Of a DNA stretch of 64,000 nucleotides, positions 1 through 10,317 are shown in pieces. A model generated the notes under the pieces. The model did not search any database. It had not been told where the DNA came from and worked only from the letters and a program-made list of their open reading frames with translations. Position 1 is the first letter of the stretch. Every line of letters begins with the position of its first letter. Position numbers and translations under genes: made by a program. Source of the DNA: Sporosarcina obsidiansis (GTDB taxonomy: Bacteria; Bacillota; Bacilli; Bacillales_A; Planococcaceae); NCBI RefSeq assembly GCF_009651005.1, contig NZ_WHVW01000007.1, forward strand, positions 99,986 through 163,985, in the 5' to 3' direction.

Positions 1-114
1 AATATTTTTCAGTGTAAACATATTGTATGTCGCTCTTACTTCGTTCTTATTCATCGCCTTTTTGCGCGTAATGACCATGCCTGCACGTATATCTGCTATA
101 TCTCCTAATTGCAA
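1..114 (-). CDS. Type I restriction specificity subunit (HsdS)-like protein, N-terminus only
   Basis: An open frame of exactly 38 codons runs to the window edge without a stop. It begins with TTG at 114, eight bases after a GGAGG ribosome binding site at 123-127. The visible protein begins LGDIADIRAG and continues with ITRKK and a YNMFTLKNI stretch. This pattern, from memory, is typical of the first 40 residues of Gram-positive HsdS-like target recognition subunits of type I restriction-modification systems, which choose the DNA site that the methylase and nuclease modify. No methylase or nuclease gene is in view; they would lie to the left. The gene is the leftmost cargo of the element. Family assignment rests on few residues. 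Confidence 0.55.
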   Translation of the reverse strand, partial: MQLGDIADIRAGMVITRKKAMNKNEVRATYNMFTLKNI

Positions 115-132
115 AAAACACACCTCCATTTC

Positions 133-171
133 GTTAAATACATCATTTAACTTTAAAGTTAAATACATCAT
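133..171. repeat. 14-bp direct repeat framing a 20-bp palindrome
   Basis: GTTAAATACATCAT occurs at 133-146 and again, without mismatch, at 158-171. The stretch 145-164 is a perfect 20-bp palindrome (ATTTAACTTT and its complement). The right copy covers the predicted -10 box of the HsdS-like gene, so this is a likely operator. The binding protein is unknown; the XRE protein encoded at 1675-2124 is a candidate. Confidence 0.6.
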
Positions 172-196
172 ATAACAAAATAGATACATTTGTAAA
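167..196 (-). promoter_or_regulatory. Predicted sigma-A promoter of the HsdS-like gene
   Basis: Reading leftwards, TTTACA (191-196) is followed after 18 bases by TATGAT (167-172). The distance to the TTG start is about 50 bases. The -10 box lies inside the right-hand direct repeat, which suggests repression. Confidence 0.5.
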
Positions 197-445
197 ATGT
201 TTTATTCGTTTTTTCATATTGTTACAAAGGCAACAAAATCAATTCAATGAAGCGCAGCAACTTTATGTGCAAATTTCTAATCGAATTGTGATTATAATCG
301 TTACTCTAATCTAATTAGGTGTAGATTCGTTAATATAATCAGCAATCTAATTTATATCATATTTTGTTTCGCCATCATGTCGGCATAGCTTTCATATGCA
401 AGATTGGAGTTGGATTGTAGCATTCAAATCGTGGACAATTATGTT
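197..445. other. A+T-rich intergenic stretch, no gene seen
   Basis: Between the HsdS-like promoter and the stop codon of the rep-like gene no open frame with a ribosome binding site is visible on either strand. The sequence is A+T-rich with short imperfect repeats of AATCTAATT type near 305-355. No clear terminator for the rep-like gene was found. Confidence 0.4.
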
Positions 446-1444
446 TTATTCAAATTTTGCGAAGAGATTATTTAATGGGTTTTCAAATTGTTTAGGCGCT
501 TTTGGATAATTCTTTGGGATACATACGGGATTGATTCCCAAGCTTTTTAGTAGGCGCAAAGCCTTTTTATACTTATATGGAGTTATATGCTTTTTAGGGG
601 TACTTAAGCTGTACGAAGATGTCTTAAGGAGGAATTCTTTTAAAAGTGCCTTATCAGAGGATTTTAGCGACGTACACTGAAGCATACGCTCAACTTCTGA
701 ATACTTATAGTAAGTTCCTTGGGGATAGATAGGAATTAAATATTGACGGAGGTAATCATAATAGCGACTTTCAATAAAATAATTTGCCAATTTCATTGGG
801 ATCGGTTTTGGACAGCGCTCGCTTGCTTTATAGTATAAATGTTGATACATCAATCTCACTTCAAAACGTACCACGTCTTTTTCGTAATCTTGAATATCGC
901 ATTCTTTAGCTTCCCTTTCCGCTTCTTTGTCATATGCAGTCGTTACAATTGCGCGCGAGCTATGATAAATAGTTGTTTTATACTTTTCAAACTTCCCTGA
1001 TTCATTTTTCATACCACTATATTTTTGTTGAAAGCGATAACGCTCGACATGTTTCGTAATTAGATGGAAATATAACTCGCGCATATGTTTATTTGGTAAA
1101 ATCAGATCATAACGATAATCAATACGCGTTAATATATGCTCGCTGTAAAATGTCGTATGTGAAAATAAAATCATAAGCAATTCCTTAACACGTAACTCTA
1201 TTTCATAATAATCCGATTCTCGTATGTCTGCTTTTTTTAACAGGAGAACCGCATCTACAACTAACGACAAGTAATTATTGCCACTATTTCGCTTTACTTG
1301 TACAGTAAAAGCATTATTAAAATATTCTCCGTAATTCTTTTGTATATATTCATTAACCGCCTTATAGCTATAATCGATTGTATTTTCTAAAACATCAATA
1401 TCCTTCTCAACAAGCGGAAATTTCATTTGAAATGTATGAATCAT
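446..1444 (-). CDS. Putative replication-initiation-like protein of the element
   Basis: 332 residues, ATG start with AAAGGAG nine bases upstream. The protein is rich in Tyr, Lys and Arg. It has a central RIDYRYDL segment, then TAYDKEAE followed by YEKDVVRFEVRL. Filamentous-phage gpII/X-type and related plasmid replication proteins have similarly ordered R-x-D, Y-x-K-x-x-E and LRFEVR blocks, so a role in element replication is plausible. I do not see a convincing HUH metal-binding motif, so catalytic activity is uncertain. It could also be a DNA-binding protein without nickase activity. The gene is alone, with 230 bases of repeat-containing DNA upstream (see 1486-1549). No membrane segment or signal peptide. 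Confidence 0.45.
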   Translation of the reverse strand: MIHTFQMKFPLVEKDIDVLENTIDYSYKAVNEYIQKNYGEYFNNAFTVQVKRNSGNNYLSLVVDAVLLLKKADIRESDYYEIELRVKELLMILFSHTTFYSEHILTRIDYRYDLILPNKHMRELYFHLITKHVERYRFQQKYSGMKNESGKFEKYKTTIYHSSRAIVTTAYDKEAEREAKECDIQDYEKDVVRFEVRLMYQHLYYKASERCPKPIPMKLANYFIESRYYDYLRQYLIPIYPQGTYYKYSEVERMLQCTSLKSSDKALLKEFLLKTSSYSLSTPKKHITPYKYKKALRLLKSLGINPVCIPKNYPKAPKQFENPLNNLFAKFE

Positions 1445-1485
1445 ATAGATTTCTCCTTTCGCAAAAATAGTAGCATATTTTCAGT

Positions 1486-1549
1486 TCGGGATTATCTTAA
1501 CTATTGATACAATAAGATTTTAACTACTTTTTTTATCCCGACTCAACTA
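1486..1549. repeat. Three 23-bp-spaced iterons inside an inverted repeat, upstream of the rep-like gene
   Basis: TTAACTA at 1497-1503, TTAACTA at 1520-1526 and TCAACTA at 1543-1549 are spaced by exactly 23 bp. An inverted repeat TCGGGAT (1486-1492) and ATCCCGA (1535-1541) brackets two of them. The block lies 42-105 bp upstream of the rep-like start codon. Iterons beside a rep gene are typical of replication origins and of rep autoregulation; alternatively these are operator sites for the XRE repressor. Confidence 0.5.
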
Positions 1550-1656
1550 TTATTATTCCTTTCTTATGCGCGAGATTTTTTTTGGTTTAACAATGATTAT
1601 ACAAACAAAGAACTTTTTGAAAAGTCCTTCCGATGTCGTACCTTGTTCTATGCTAT

Positions 1657-1689
1657 AAAAAAGCCCGAGGACAATTACGTCCTCGGCTC
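1657..1689 (-). terminator. Rho-independent terminator of the XRE gene
   Basis: A 9-10 bp stem (AGCCGAGGAC, one wobble or mismatch at its base, with GTCCTCGGGC) and a six-base loop are followed on the minus strand by a T run. The stem begins inside the last codons and overlaps the stop codon of the regulator gene. Confidence 0.8.
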
Positions 1690-2124
1690 AACAGCATGCC
1701 TTCCCTTGAAAGCACTTATTAAATTCCCAATCTCGCAAAGTTCGCGCCACATTGTTTGTTCATTCCAGTCTAACTCCGCAATCCGTTCAATTAAATTAAT
1801 TACCTGCCTCGTTTCCTCCTCAGTTAAAATCTTGTCCGCAACGCGCAACGGCGACTTGAACATTAACGAATAAAGATCTACTACTTCTCCTTCCTGTTCA
1901 GCTAACTCTTCTGCCAGCGTCAATATATCTACCTTTAACGCACGAGCGAGTTCCACTAAAATTGGGAAAGACGGACACTGCTTCTCGCTGCGCTCCAAGC
2001 GTGAAATATACGATGGGCTAATCCCTGTCGCCGAGCTCAACTGTTGCAACGTCATTCCCCGAGCCTGGCGCAAACGCTTCAACTTCTGTGCAAATGCTTC
2101 ATCAAATACCTTTACTGCTTTCAC
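1675..2124 (-). CDS. XRE-family (Cro/CI-type) transcriptional repressor
   Basis: 149 residues. The N-terminal 70 residues form a standard HTH_3 domain: LKRLRQARGMTLQQLS, then a recognition helix in SPSYISRLERSEKQCPS. The C-terminal half has no recognisable domain; it is acidic and helical and may mediate dimerisation. ATG start with a GGAGGGG ribosome binding site. It is transcribed away from the excisionase-integrase pair across a 545-bp A+T-rich control region, the arrangement of a lysogeny-type switch. It therefore probably represses excision and/or the rep-like and HsdS-like genes. The target sites are not proven; the palindromes at 145-164 and 2615-2628 are candidates. Confidence 0.85.
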   Translation of the reverse strand: MKAVKVFDEAFAQKLKRLRQARGMTLQQLSSATGISPSYISRLERSEKQCPSFPILVELARALKVDILTLAEELAEQEGEVVDLYSLMFKSPLRVADKILTEEETRQVINLIERIAELDWNEQTMWRELCEIGNLISAFKGRHAVEPRT

Positions 2125-2669
2125 TTCTTAACCCCTCCTAACATATACCGCTATGGTACACCTTAATTTGTTTTTATATATTTTAGAAGCGAGTCTGATT
2201 TTAATAACTACAATTTCCGTCAAAGTAATATTTTTTTAACGCCGTGAACCGCATTGGCTTAAATTTAATGAAGCTGGATGCGTCTGTTCTTCTTATATTT
2301 TTTTAGAAAATCGAATTTTATTGTTGACAACAGATAAAATATTTTGTAAATTAGAGTCAAAAATTGAATATAGCAATTTAACATATAGATTTTTGTTTAA
2401 TATTTTTTGATTTTTTTAACTGGTTTATTTGAATGTACATGTTTTTATTTAGAATGCTTTTTAGCAAGTAAAGGGTAAAGTGTGCCCATTTATAGGCTAA
2501 TTGTGTGTTCTAAGTATGAATGTACCTTTAAATAAGACAGTTTTTATTTTGTTTAAATAATCCTTCCGCTAAAGAAACCACTTACATATCGCGAAAGGAG
2601 GAACACACTATATAGTTACATTTGTAACAGTATTAACATATTAACCAATTGATTAGGAGGTCAATCTAA
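2125..2669. other. Control region between repressor and excisionase genes
   Basis: 545 bp, very A+T-rich, without a convincing gene. It should hold divergent promoters. A 14-bp palindrome, GTTACA-TT-TGTAAC, lies at 2615-2628, 42 bp before the excisionase start. An AAAGGAGG motif at 2595-2602 is not followed by a usable start codon. Confidence 0.5.
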
Positions 2670-2936
2670 ATGGAATTAAATGCATTAGATATTCAATCAA
2701 CCACACAAACGATTGTCTTGAATACACTCGCCGAATTACTGGAGGAAATTATAAACACTAAGAAAGATGGACCAAAAGAATGGATGTCCATTGAAGAAGC
2801 ATGCCAATATATCAATATCTCCTACAACACCTTCAAAAAGTTCCGCCTCATGGGACTAAGAGTCTCTGAAATTGATGGCGTCAAACGTGTATCGAAAAGC
2901 GAAATTGATCGCTTCCTTCTTGAACATTCATTTTAA
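2670..2936 (+). CDS. Small helix-turn-helix protein, probable excisionase (Xis)
   Basis: 88 residues, ATG start seven bases after AGGAGG. Residues 38-84 fit the HTH_17/MerR-like excisionase fold: an EWMSIEEACQYINIS helix, the recognition stretch YNTFKKFRLMGLRV, then a DGVKRVSKSEIDRFL wing and helix. The first 35 residues are a separate amphipathic helix. It sits 207 bp upstream of the integrase on the same strand, the usual position of a recombination directionality factor. Such proteins bend attachment-site DNA so that the integrase excises the element. A transcription-factor role is the alternative. Confidence 0.7.
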   Translation: MELNALDIQSTTQTIVLNTLAELLEEIINTKKDGPKEWMSIEEACQYINISYNTFKKFRLMGLRVSEIDGVKRVSKSEIDRFLLEHSF

Positions 2937-3143
2937 CCCTCGCTGTAAAACAACTCTCTCATTAGCATCCTGCTAAATCAAATTCCCATTATCATAACTA
3001 AAAATAACTTACGGTGGAAAATTACGCTAATTTTTAGACAACTCTAACCCGTAATTTTATAATAAAGGTGTTACTTCAATTAAGTAACGCTGGTTATATT
3101 CCCTTTGTAATTTGTCCCCGTAATTATAGGAGGAATACTAACT

Positions 3144-4298
3144 ATGCCAAGAAAATCAAACGCTTCGATTTACCCATATAAGAAAAACAGAAAAACATAT
3201 TACTATATTAAACCTTACCTCGGGATAGATCCTTTAACTGGAAAGAAGAAAACCACAACTATTAGAAACTTTAAAACAAAAAAAGAAGCGGAAATCGCTT
3301 TAGCTCGGATTAAACTTGAAGTAAGTAAAGGTACGTACAAAAAGCGTTCATATGAAACATATCGTGAAATGTATGAGGCTTGGGTAGAAACCTATAAAAA
3401 TAATATCGAAGAGAACACACTCAATAAAACATTAAAATACTTCGAGCATCATATTCTTCCTGAAATTGGTGACTACCGCATTGAACAGTTAAATGTGGAC
3501 ATTTGTCAAAAATTTGTTAATAAGCTTCATGAAAAATTAGTGAAGGCTGGTGCTGTAAAAGCATATGCTTCGAAGGTGTTAGATTACGCCGTTAAACGTG
3601 ATCTGATTCATTCAAATCCATTTAAATTAGTAGAAATGCCCAAAAAGCGTGCCCCTAAAAAGAGCGTGAATAGAGTGGAACGCAATTTCTATACGAAGGA
3701 AGAGCTGAATAAACTCCTTTCTATTATGAAAGAGGAAACTAATCGTAAAGCATACGTTGCAATTCATATTTTGGCTTTCACAGGGATGCGTAAAGGTGAA
3801 TTATTAGCCCTTACTTGGGAAGATATTGATTTCGAGAAAAAGGAAATGACAATCAATAAGGCGATTGCACGCGGATTAGAAAATACAATGTACGAGAAAT
3901 CAACAAAAACGGGTGTTAGCCGAACGATTAGCTTAGATGATGAAACGATTAACTTGTTACAAGAGTGGCAAATTGATCTTAAAAAAACTTTAGGTCGCAA
4001 TTTTAAAAAGAAAAAGCAGTTAGTAATGCCGAATGAAGAAAACAATTATTTGCAACCTACTAAAACACGCAAGTGGCTCAATTATGTAATTGATAAATAT
4101 AAACTTCCGCCACTTACAACTCACGGTTTACGGCATACCCATACGTCAATGCTTATTGAAGCTGGGGCAAATATGAAACAGGTGCAACAGCGACTCGGAC
4201 ATTCGGATATTAAAACGACAATGGACATCTACACGCATCTAAGTGCGCATGCTGAAAAAGAAACGGTTAATTTATTCACCAACTTCTTAAAATCGTGA
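3144..4298 (+). CDS. Tyrosine-family site-specific integrase
   Basis: 384 residues, ATG after AGGAGG. Residues 1-60 form an AP2-like arm-binding domain (KNRKTYYYIKPYLGIDP, then a KTKKEAEIAL helix). Residues 65-165 form the SAM-like core-binding domain, and 180-384 the catalytic domain. The catalytic set is visible: Arg in GMRKGELLAL, His-x-x-Arg in HGLRHTHTSM, His in LGHSDIKTTM and the nucleophile Tyr in DIYTHL. The length is normal for Tn916/phage-type integrases and the gene appears intact. It lies 151 bp from the ssrA 3' end, which is therefore the likely attB. It should catalyse integration and, with the preceding Xis-like protein, excision. Confidence 0.93.
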   Translation: MPRKSNASIYPYKKNRKTYYYIKPYLGIDPLTGKKKTTTIRNFKTKKEAEIALARIKLEVSKGTYKKRSYETYREMYEAWVETYKNNIEENTLNKTLKYFEHHILPEIGDYRIEQLNVDICQKFVNKLHEKLVKAGAVKAYASKVLDYAVKRDLIHSNPFKLVEMPKKRAPKKSVNRVERNFYTKEELNKLLSIMKEETNRKAYVAIHILAFTGMRKGELLALTWEDIDFEKKEMTINKAIARGLENTMYEKSTKTGVSRTISLDDETINLLQEWQIDLKKTLGRNFKKKKQLVMPNEENNYLQPTKTRKWLNYVIDKYKLPPLTTHGLRHTHTSMLIEAGANMKQVQQRLGHSDIKTTMDIYTHLSAHAEKETVNLFTNFLKS

Positions 4299-4443
4299 CC
4301 ATAAATTGACCATCCCTTTGACCAACTAAGGATGAAATTGAATGAAATTAGATGAAAGTAAATGGATCTCTAAAAAAGCGAAAAACCCTTGAATACCAAG
4401 GGTTTTGAGATTCATTGAAATCAAATGAAATTCAATGAAATCC
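4297..4443. repeat. Helically phased short repeats at the element end (candidate integrase arm sites)
   Basis: Immediately after the integrase stop, GACCA occurs at 4297, 4308 and 4320. ATGAAA-type units then start at 4332, 4342, 4352 and (ATGGAT) 4362, an exact 10-bp period. After a hairpin, TGAAA recurs at 4416, 4426 and 4436, again with 10-bp period, ending seven bases before ssrA. Integrases of this family bind short direct-repeat arm sites near the element ends, so these arrays are the best candidates. Confidence 0.55.
4372..4406 (-). terminator. Terminator downstream of ssrA
   Basis: A perfect 10-bp stem (AAAACCCTTG at 4382-4391, CAAGGGTTTT at 4397-4406) with a five-base loop is followed on the minus strand by a T-rich tract to 4372. 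It lies inside the element, so it probably now serves ssrA; it may also stop integrase transcription from the other side. Confidence 0.7.
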
Positions 4444-4449
4444 ATATTA

Positions 4450-4808
4450 TGGAGACGGTGGGAGTCGAACCCACGTCCAAAGGCTCTGCTACTTCAGCGT
4501 CTACGCGTGTAGATTGATTACTTGGTTTCGCGCAAGCATTATGCCATCAATCAGGGCGTCCTGTGCGCTATCCTGGGAATCTCTTCTGACAGCCTCAGGA
4601 GGCAGATGTCAGCGTAGCTCACTAATAAGTGAACCTGACGCCTCCACATGAGCGATGGAAACGAAAGGTAGATTCAGTCAGCTTACGCTGCGAATGCTAA
4701 GTTGTTGTTTGTTTTGCCAGTTATTATTAACTGTCGTTTCTGACGGAGACGATCCCTCCGACGCGCAACTCAAGCCCAGACCACCCCTGTCGAATCCGTA
4801 ACGTCCCC
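4450..4808 (-). ncRNA. tmRNA (ssrA)
   Basis: The 359-nt gene starts GGGGACGTTACGGATTCGAC and ends with a T-arm (GTGGGTTCGACTCCCAC) and CGTCTCC, which pairs with the 5' GGGGACG. The tag reading frame is GKTNNNLAFAA, preceded by the alanine carried on tmRNA, very like the staphylococcal tag. With SmpB it rescues ribosomes stalled on mRNAs without stop codons and marks the products for proteolysis, for example by ClpXP. The CCA end is not encoded: the discriminator A (4450) is followed by TAATAT. The 3' end is the probable attachment core of the neighbouring element. Confidence 0.97.
4683..4718 (-). other. tmRNA tag-peptide reading frame
   Basis: Resume codon GGC at 4716-4718 and stop TAA at 4683-4685 give the tag GKTNNNLAFAA. 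The small apolar end (AFAA) is the usual protease recognition signal. Confidence 0.9.
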
Positions 4809-4876
4809 GAAGGAAAGTTCGGAACCCACTTCCATTTGTCACTTTCAAATGGCGGGTCGTACTTGAAACTACTTAT

Positions 4877-4905
4877 AGTATACAATAATTTTGTGCTTTT
4901 ATCAA
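4877..4905 (-). promoter_or_regulatory. Promoter of ssrA
   Basis: TTGATA (4900-4905) and TATACT (4877-4882) are separated by 17 bases. The -35 box overlaps the end of smpB. Transcription would start near 4870, giving a leader of about 60 nt that needs 5' processing, as is known for tmRNA. Confidence 0.65.
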
Positions 4906-5369
4906 TCTTGTTGTTTGGCTTTGAATGCCCGCTGCATATCTCGCTTATGCTCTTTTTCCTTCAAGTCTTGGCGCTTATCATAGAGCTTCTTCCCTTTACC
5001 GACACCGATCAACACTTTCGCAAAACCGTCTTTCACATACATTTTCAGCGGTACGATCGAATACCCATCTTGTTTCATTTGCCCAACCAATGTACTGATC
5101 TGTTTTTTGTGCAGTAATAGTTTACGAGCACGCAATGGATCATGGTTGTGGATATTTCCTTGTTCGTATGGGCTGATGTGCATGTTGGAAATCCATGCTT
5201 CGTTATTCCGAATGAGCACAAATGCATCGCGCAACTGTACTTTTCCTTTTCGAATCGACTTAATCTCCGTACCTTTTAGCACAATTCCCGCTTCAATGGT
5301 CTCTTCAATTGCGTAATCATGATTCGCTTTTTTATTGATGGCAAGTACCTTACCAGAACCTTTAGCCAT
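4902..5369 (-). CDS. SsrA-binding protein SmpB
   Basis: 155 residues, full family length. The beta-barrel core is recognisable from [19 protein letters not shown] (residues 28-46) and [15 protein letters not shown] (75-89), followed by the basic tail [16 protein letters not shown], which enters the mRNA channel of stalled ribosomes. SmpB binds the tRNA-like part of tmRNA and is needed for trans-translation. The gene lies directly upstream of ssrA and downstream of rnr; RNase R degrades the faulty mRNA released by this pathway, so the three neighbours act together. ATG start with a GGAGG ribosome binding site. Confidence 0.98.
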   Translation of the reverse strand: MAKGSGKVLAINKKANHDYAIEETIEAGIVLKGTEIKSIRKGKVQLRDAFVLIRNNEAWISNMHISPYEQGNIHNHDPLRARKLLLHKKQISTLVGQMKQDGYSIVPLKMYVKDGFAKVLIGVGKGKKLYDKRQDLKEKEHKRDMQRAFKAKQQD

Positions 5370-8300
5370 ACTTCATTCCTCCCTATTTTTATCAATCACA
5401 TCTCGGTGTGATTGCATCTGGATTCATCAATTGTCTTCTGCTGAATCCAGATGAAGACTGGAGCAAATGATCTCCAGCCTTATTTTCTCTTTGGTTTCTT
5501 TTTCGATTTCTTCGCAACGCCTTCATAAAATTTCTTTTTCGGCTTTTCGTACTTCTTGTTGCGTTTGTCGCCATCTTTTTTACCTCGGCTACCGCCCGAA
5601 CCTTGTTTCTGTCCTTGTCCTTTGCTTCTACCCGACTGGATCACTTTAGGAGCATCTCTTCGGGAGCTTCGGACATTTTGCTTCATACCGACAATTTCAA
5701 AGTCGACTGCTTGCTCTTCCGGCTTCACTGAAATCACACGCACTGTCACTTCGTCACCGATACGGAACTGTTTACCTGACCGTTCCCCGATCATCATCAT
5801 TTGGCGATCATCAAATCGATAATAGTCATCGTTCATGTTTTGTACATGGACAAGTCCTTCTACGGTATTCTCTAACTCCACGAAGATTCCGAAGTTCGTA
5901 ACAGATGAAACGACTCCTTCAAATTCTTCCCCAACTTTATCCACCATAAACTGTGCTTTTTTCAGCGCGTTGGTGTCGCGTTCTGCATCTACCGCACGAC
6001 GTTCACGTTCAGAAGTGTGCTTCGCAATTTCAGGCAAACGTGCAGACCAGTGACTAATCGTTTGCGAAGATAAATCCTTATCAAACAAATACGTTCGAAT
6101 CAAGCGATGAACGATTAAGTCTGGGTATCTTCGGATCGGGGCTGTGAAATGCGTATAGAAATCCGTCGATAAGCCAAAGTGTCCTAAGCTCTCTTCATTA
6201 TATTTCGCTTGTTGCATTGAACGTAATAACATAGTGGAGATGACCGATTGCTCTGGCAAGCCTTCAATCGACTCTACGATTTCTTGTAACGCGCGAGGGT
6301 GTACTTGATTGCCTGTTCCTTTGACAACAATTCCGAAGTTCGTCAAAAATTCAAAGAAGCGCTGTAACTTTTCTTCTTTCGGATCTTCGTGAATCCGATA
6401 GAGGAACGGTACTTGTAGCCAATGGAAGTGCTCTGCAACCGTTTCGTTCGCAACGAGCATGAATTCTTCAATCATGCGTTCGGAAACAGTTCGTTCAACG
6501 ATGACGACATCTGTTGGCCAGCCTTCTTCATCCACCAGAATTTTAGATTCTTTGAAATCAAAGTCAATAGCACCACGATCTTGTCGTTTCTGACGGAAAA
6601 TAGCCGCTAGCTTCGCCATATCGTGTAGCATCGGTACGATCTCTTCATATTTCTTCGATAATTCTTCATCTTGATGGTCAACGATTTCGTACACATCCGT
6701 ATAGGTCATTCGATAATTCGAATTGATGACACTTGGATAAATCTCATGTTCCACCACTTTACCGTTCAAATCCACTTTCATTTCACACGTTAGGGTCAAG
6801 CGATCCTCACCTGGATTCAGCGAGCAGATGCCATTGGATAAACGGTGTGGAAGCATGGGGATCACACGGTCTGTTAAATAGACACTCGTCCCGCGATCAG
6901 CCGCTTCTGCATCCATCGGAGAATTTTCCGTTACATAGTAACTGACGTCTGAAATATGAACGAATAAACGGTAAGACCCGTCATCTTCTTTGACAAGTGA
7001 TATCGCATCATCCAAATCTTTCGCATCAGCTCCATCGATCGTAATCGTCATGTCATTGCGAAGGTCTTTCCGCTTGAAAAAGTCCTCTTCCTGAACCGTC
7101 GTAGGTACACGCATCGCATGGTCCATCACTTCTTGCGGAAAATCGACAACAATTCCATGCTTATGGATAATAGATAAAATATCTACACCCGGATCATTTT
7201 TATGACCCAGAATTTGTTTAATAATTCCCGTTGCAGATTTTAATTCATTTGGCCAGTTCGTAATTTCCACGATCACTTTTTGACCATCAACGGCATCCAG
7301 CGAATGACCTTTTTCGATGAAGATATCCATAGGTAACTTCTTATCATCCGGCAGTACAAAACCAAAACTATTTTGCGCTTGATACGTACCGACCACACTC
7401 GTTGTTTTCCGTTCCACGATTTTCGTAATCGTTCCTTCTCGGCGATCTCCTTGCGAACTTCCTGACACTCGGACGAGTACGATATCGCCATTCATGGCCC
7501 CATTCACTTCATGTGGCGGGATGAAAACATCGTCCCCTTCCACTTCTTCTGGTACAACGAAACCAAATCCTTTGGCATGTCCAATAAATTTCCCACGGGC
7601 CAAATTCATTTTTTCCGGCACACCATAGCGGTTTGTACGTGAGCGAACTACGGTTCCATTTTGTTCAAGTTGCACGAGCATCTTGACAAGTTCTTTAAAT
7701 TCTGCCGCCTGTTCCATTCCAAGCTCCTCTTGAATTTCATGGACAGTGAGCGGCTTGTAGGATTCTTCTTTTAATAAAGACAAAATCCGGTCTTGTAACT
7801 CTTTTTCAAATGCGTCCAAACAAACATCTCCTCCTTTATTTCTTACTATTTGTATCTTCCCCTGTTTTTACTCTTGCCAATCAAGGGATTCCAGAAATTG
7901 CAGTACATTTTCGTGAAGTTGCTGTTTTTCTGGTCCAAGTGTGATGACGTGTCCTGATTCTTCATACCACTGTATCTCTTTGTCCGTAGATTCCGCTTCA
8001 TCATAAATGATTTGAGCAGAATTCGGGTCGATAATTTCATCGTGTCTTGCTTGAATGACAAGGAGTGGCGTATAGATTTGATTGACTTCCTGCCGAACGC
8101 CTTCTACCATCGCTCGCAAATCACTCAGACCCGGCATCGACTTGGTTTGTAAGTCGGCCATCTCTTGCTCGATCTGCACGTCACTTTCACCTGCAAACTT
8201 TTTATAATCACGTGCGTATTTCAACACACCTTGATACATGATTTCTGTCGTTTTCATCGTCATAGGCGCACACATCGTTACGACGCCCTTTAACGGGAAT

Positions 8301-9012
8301 TCAGCAGCCAGTTTCAATGAAAAAACACCACCAAGGGATAGTCCCGCCACCGCGATCTCCTCATAGCCTGCGTCTTTCAGCTGGTTGTATGCAGAAAGTA
8401 CATCTTCCCACCACTGATCTGGAGTCGTCTCGATCAATTCTTCTGGTGGTACACCGTGTCCTCTGTAATGAGGAGCTAATGACGTATAATTATATTTTTC
8501 AAGGAACCGGCCGAGCATCCGAACATCTGCGGATGTACCTGTAAAGCCATGTAATAGTAATACAGCGCGTTTGCCGTGTTCAAAGAAAAACGGTTTGGGT
8601 TGGGCAATTCGCATTGTCTCTCGATCCTTTCTACGAAAAGCGCCTGACCGTTCAGGTCAGGCGCTTGCTTTTTTATAGTTTCATAATCGCAATTGTTAAG
8701 ACAAAAAATAAGACAGATAGGACGATCGTAGTTCGTTGAAGAACTAAGTCTAATCCACGTGCTTTTTGTTTACCGAAAAGTTGTTCTGCCCCTCCGGAGA
8801 TGGCTCCTGACAGTCCTGCACTTTTACCGGATTGCAATAATACGACAACAATTAATGCTATAGCTACGACTACAAGCGATGCTGTTAAAACGGCATGCAT
8901 GTTTTTCCACCTCCAAAATAGCAAGTCACAACATTTCTATTTTAACAAAGCTATTGCATCGGCACAACCTTTTGTTGCTAATTATGCCAGATGACATCGA
9001 TTCCATCTATTA

Positions 9013-10317
<1,305 letters not shown>

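Larger units (their letters stand above)
1..4450. mobile_element. Right-hand part of an integrated element at ssrA
   Basis: The segment carries, from left to right, an HsdS-like gene cut by the window edge, a rep-like gene, an XRE repressor, an excisionase-like gene and a tyrosine integrase, and stops at the 3' end of the tmRNA gene. Tyrosine integrases commonly use the 3' end of tRNA or tmRNA genes as attachment site, and the integrase is normally the gene next to it, as here. The genes are A+T-rich and widely spaced compared with the tightly packed core genes to the right. The left end, which should carry a second copy of the ssrA 3' sequence, is outside the window, so size and type (prophage remnant, ICE or satellite) cannot be decided. 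Confidence 0.8.
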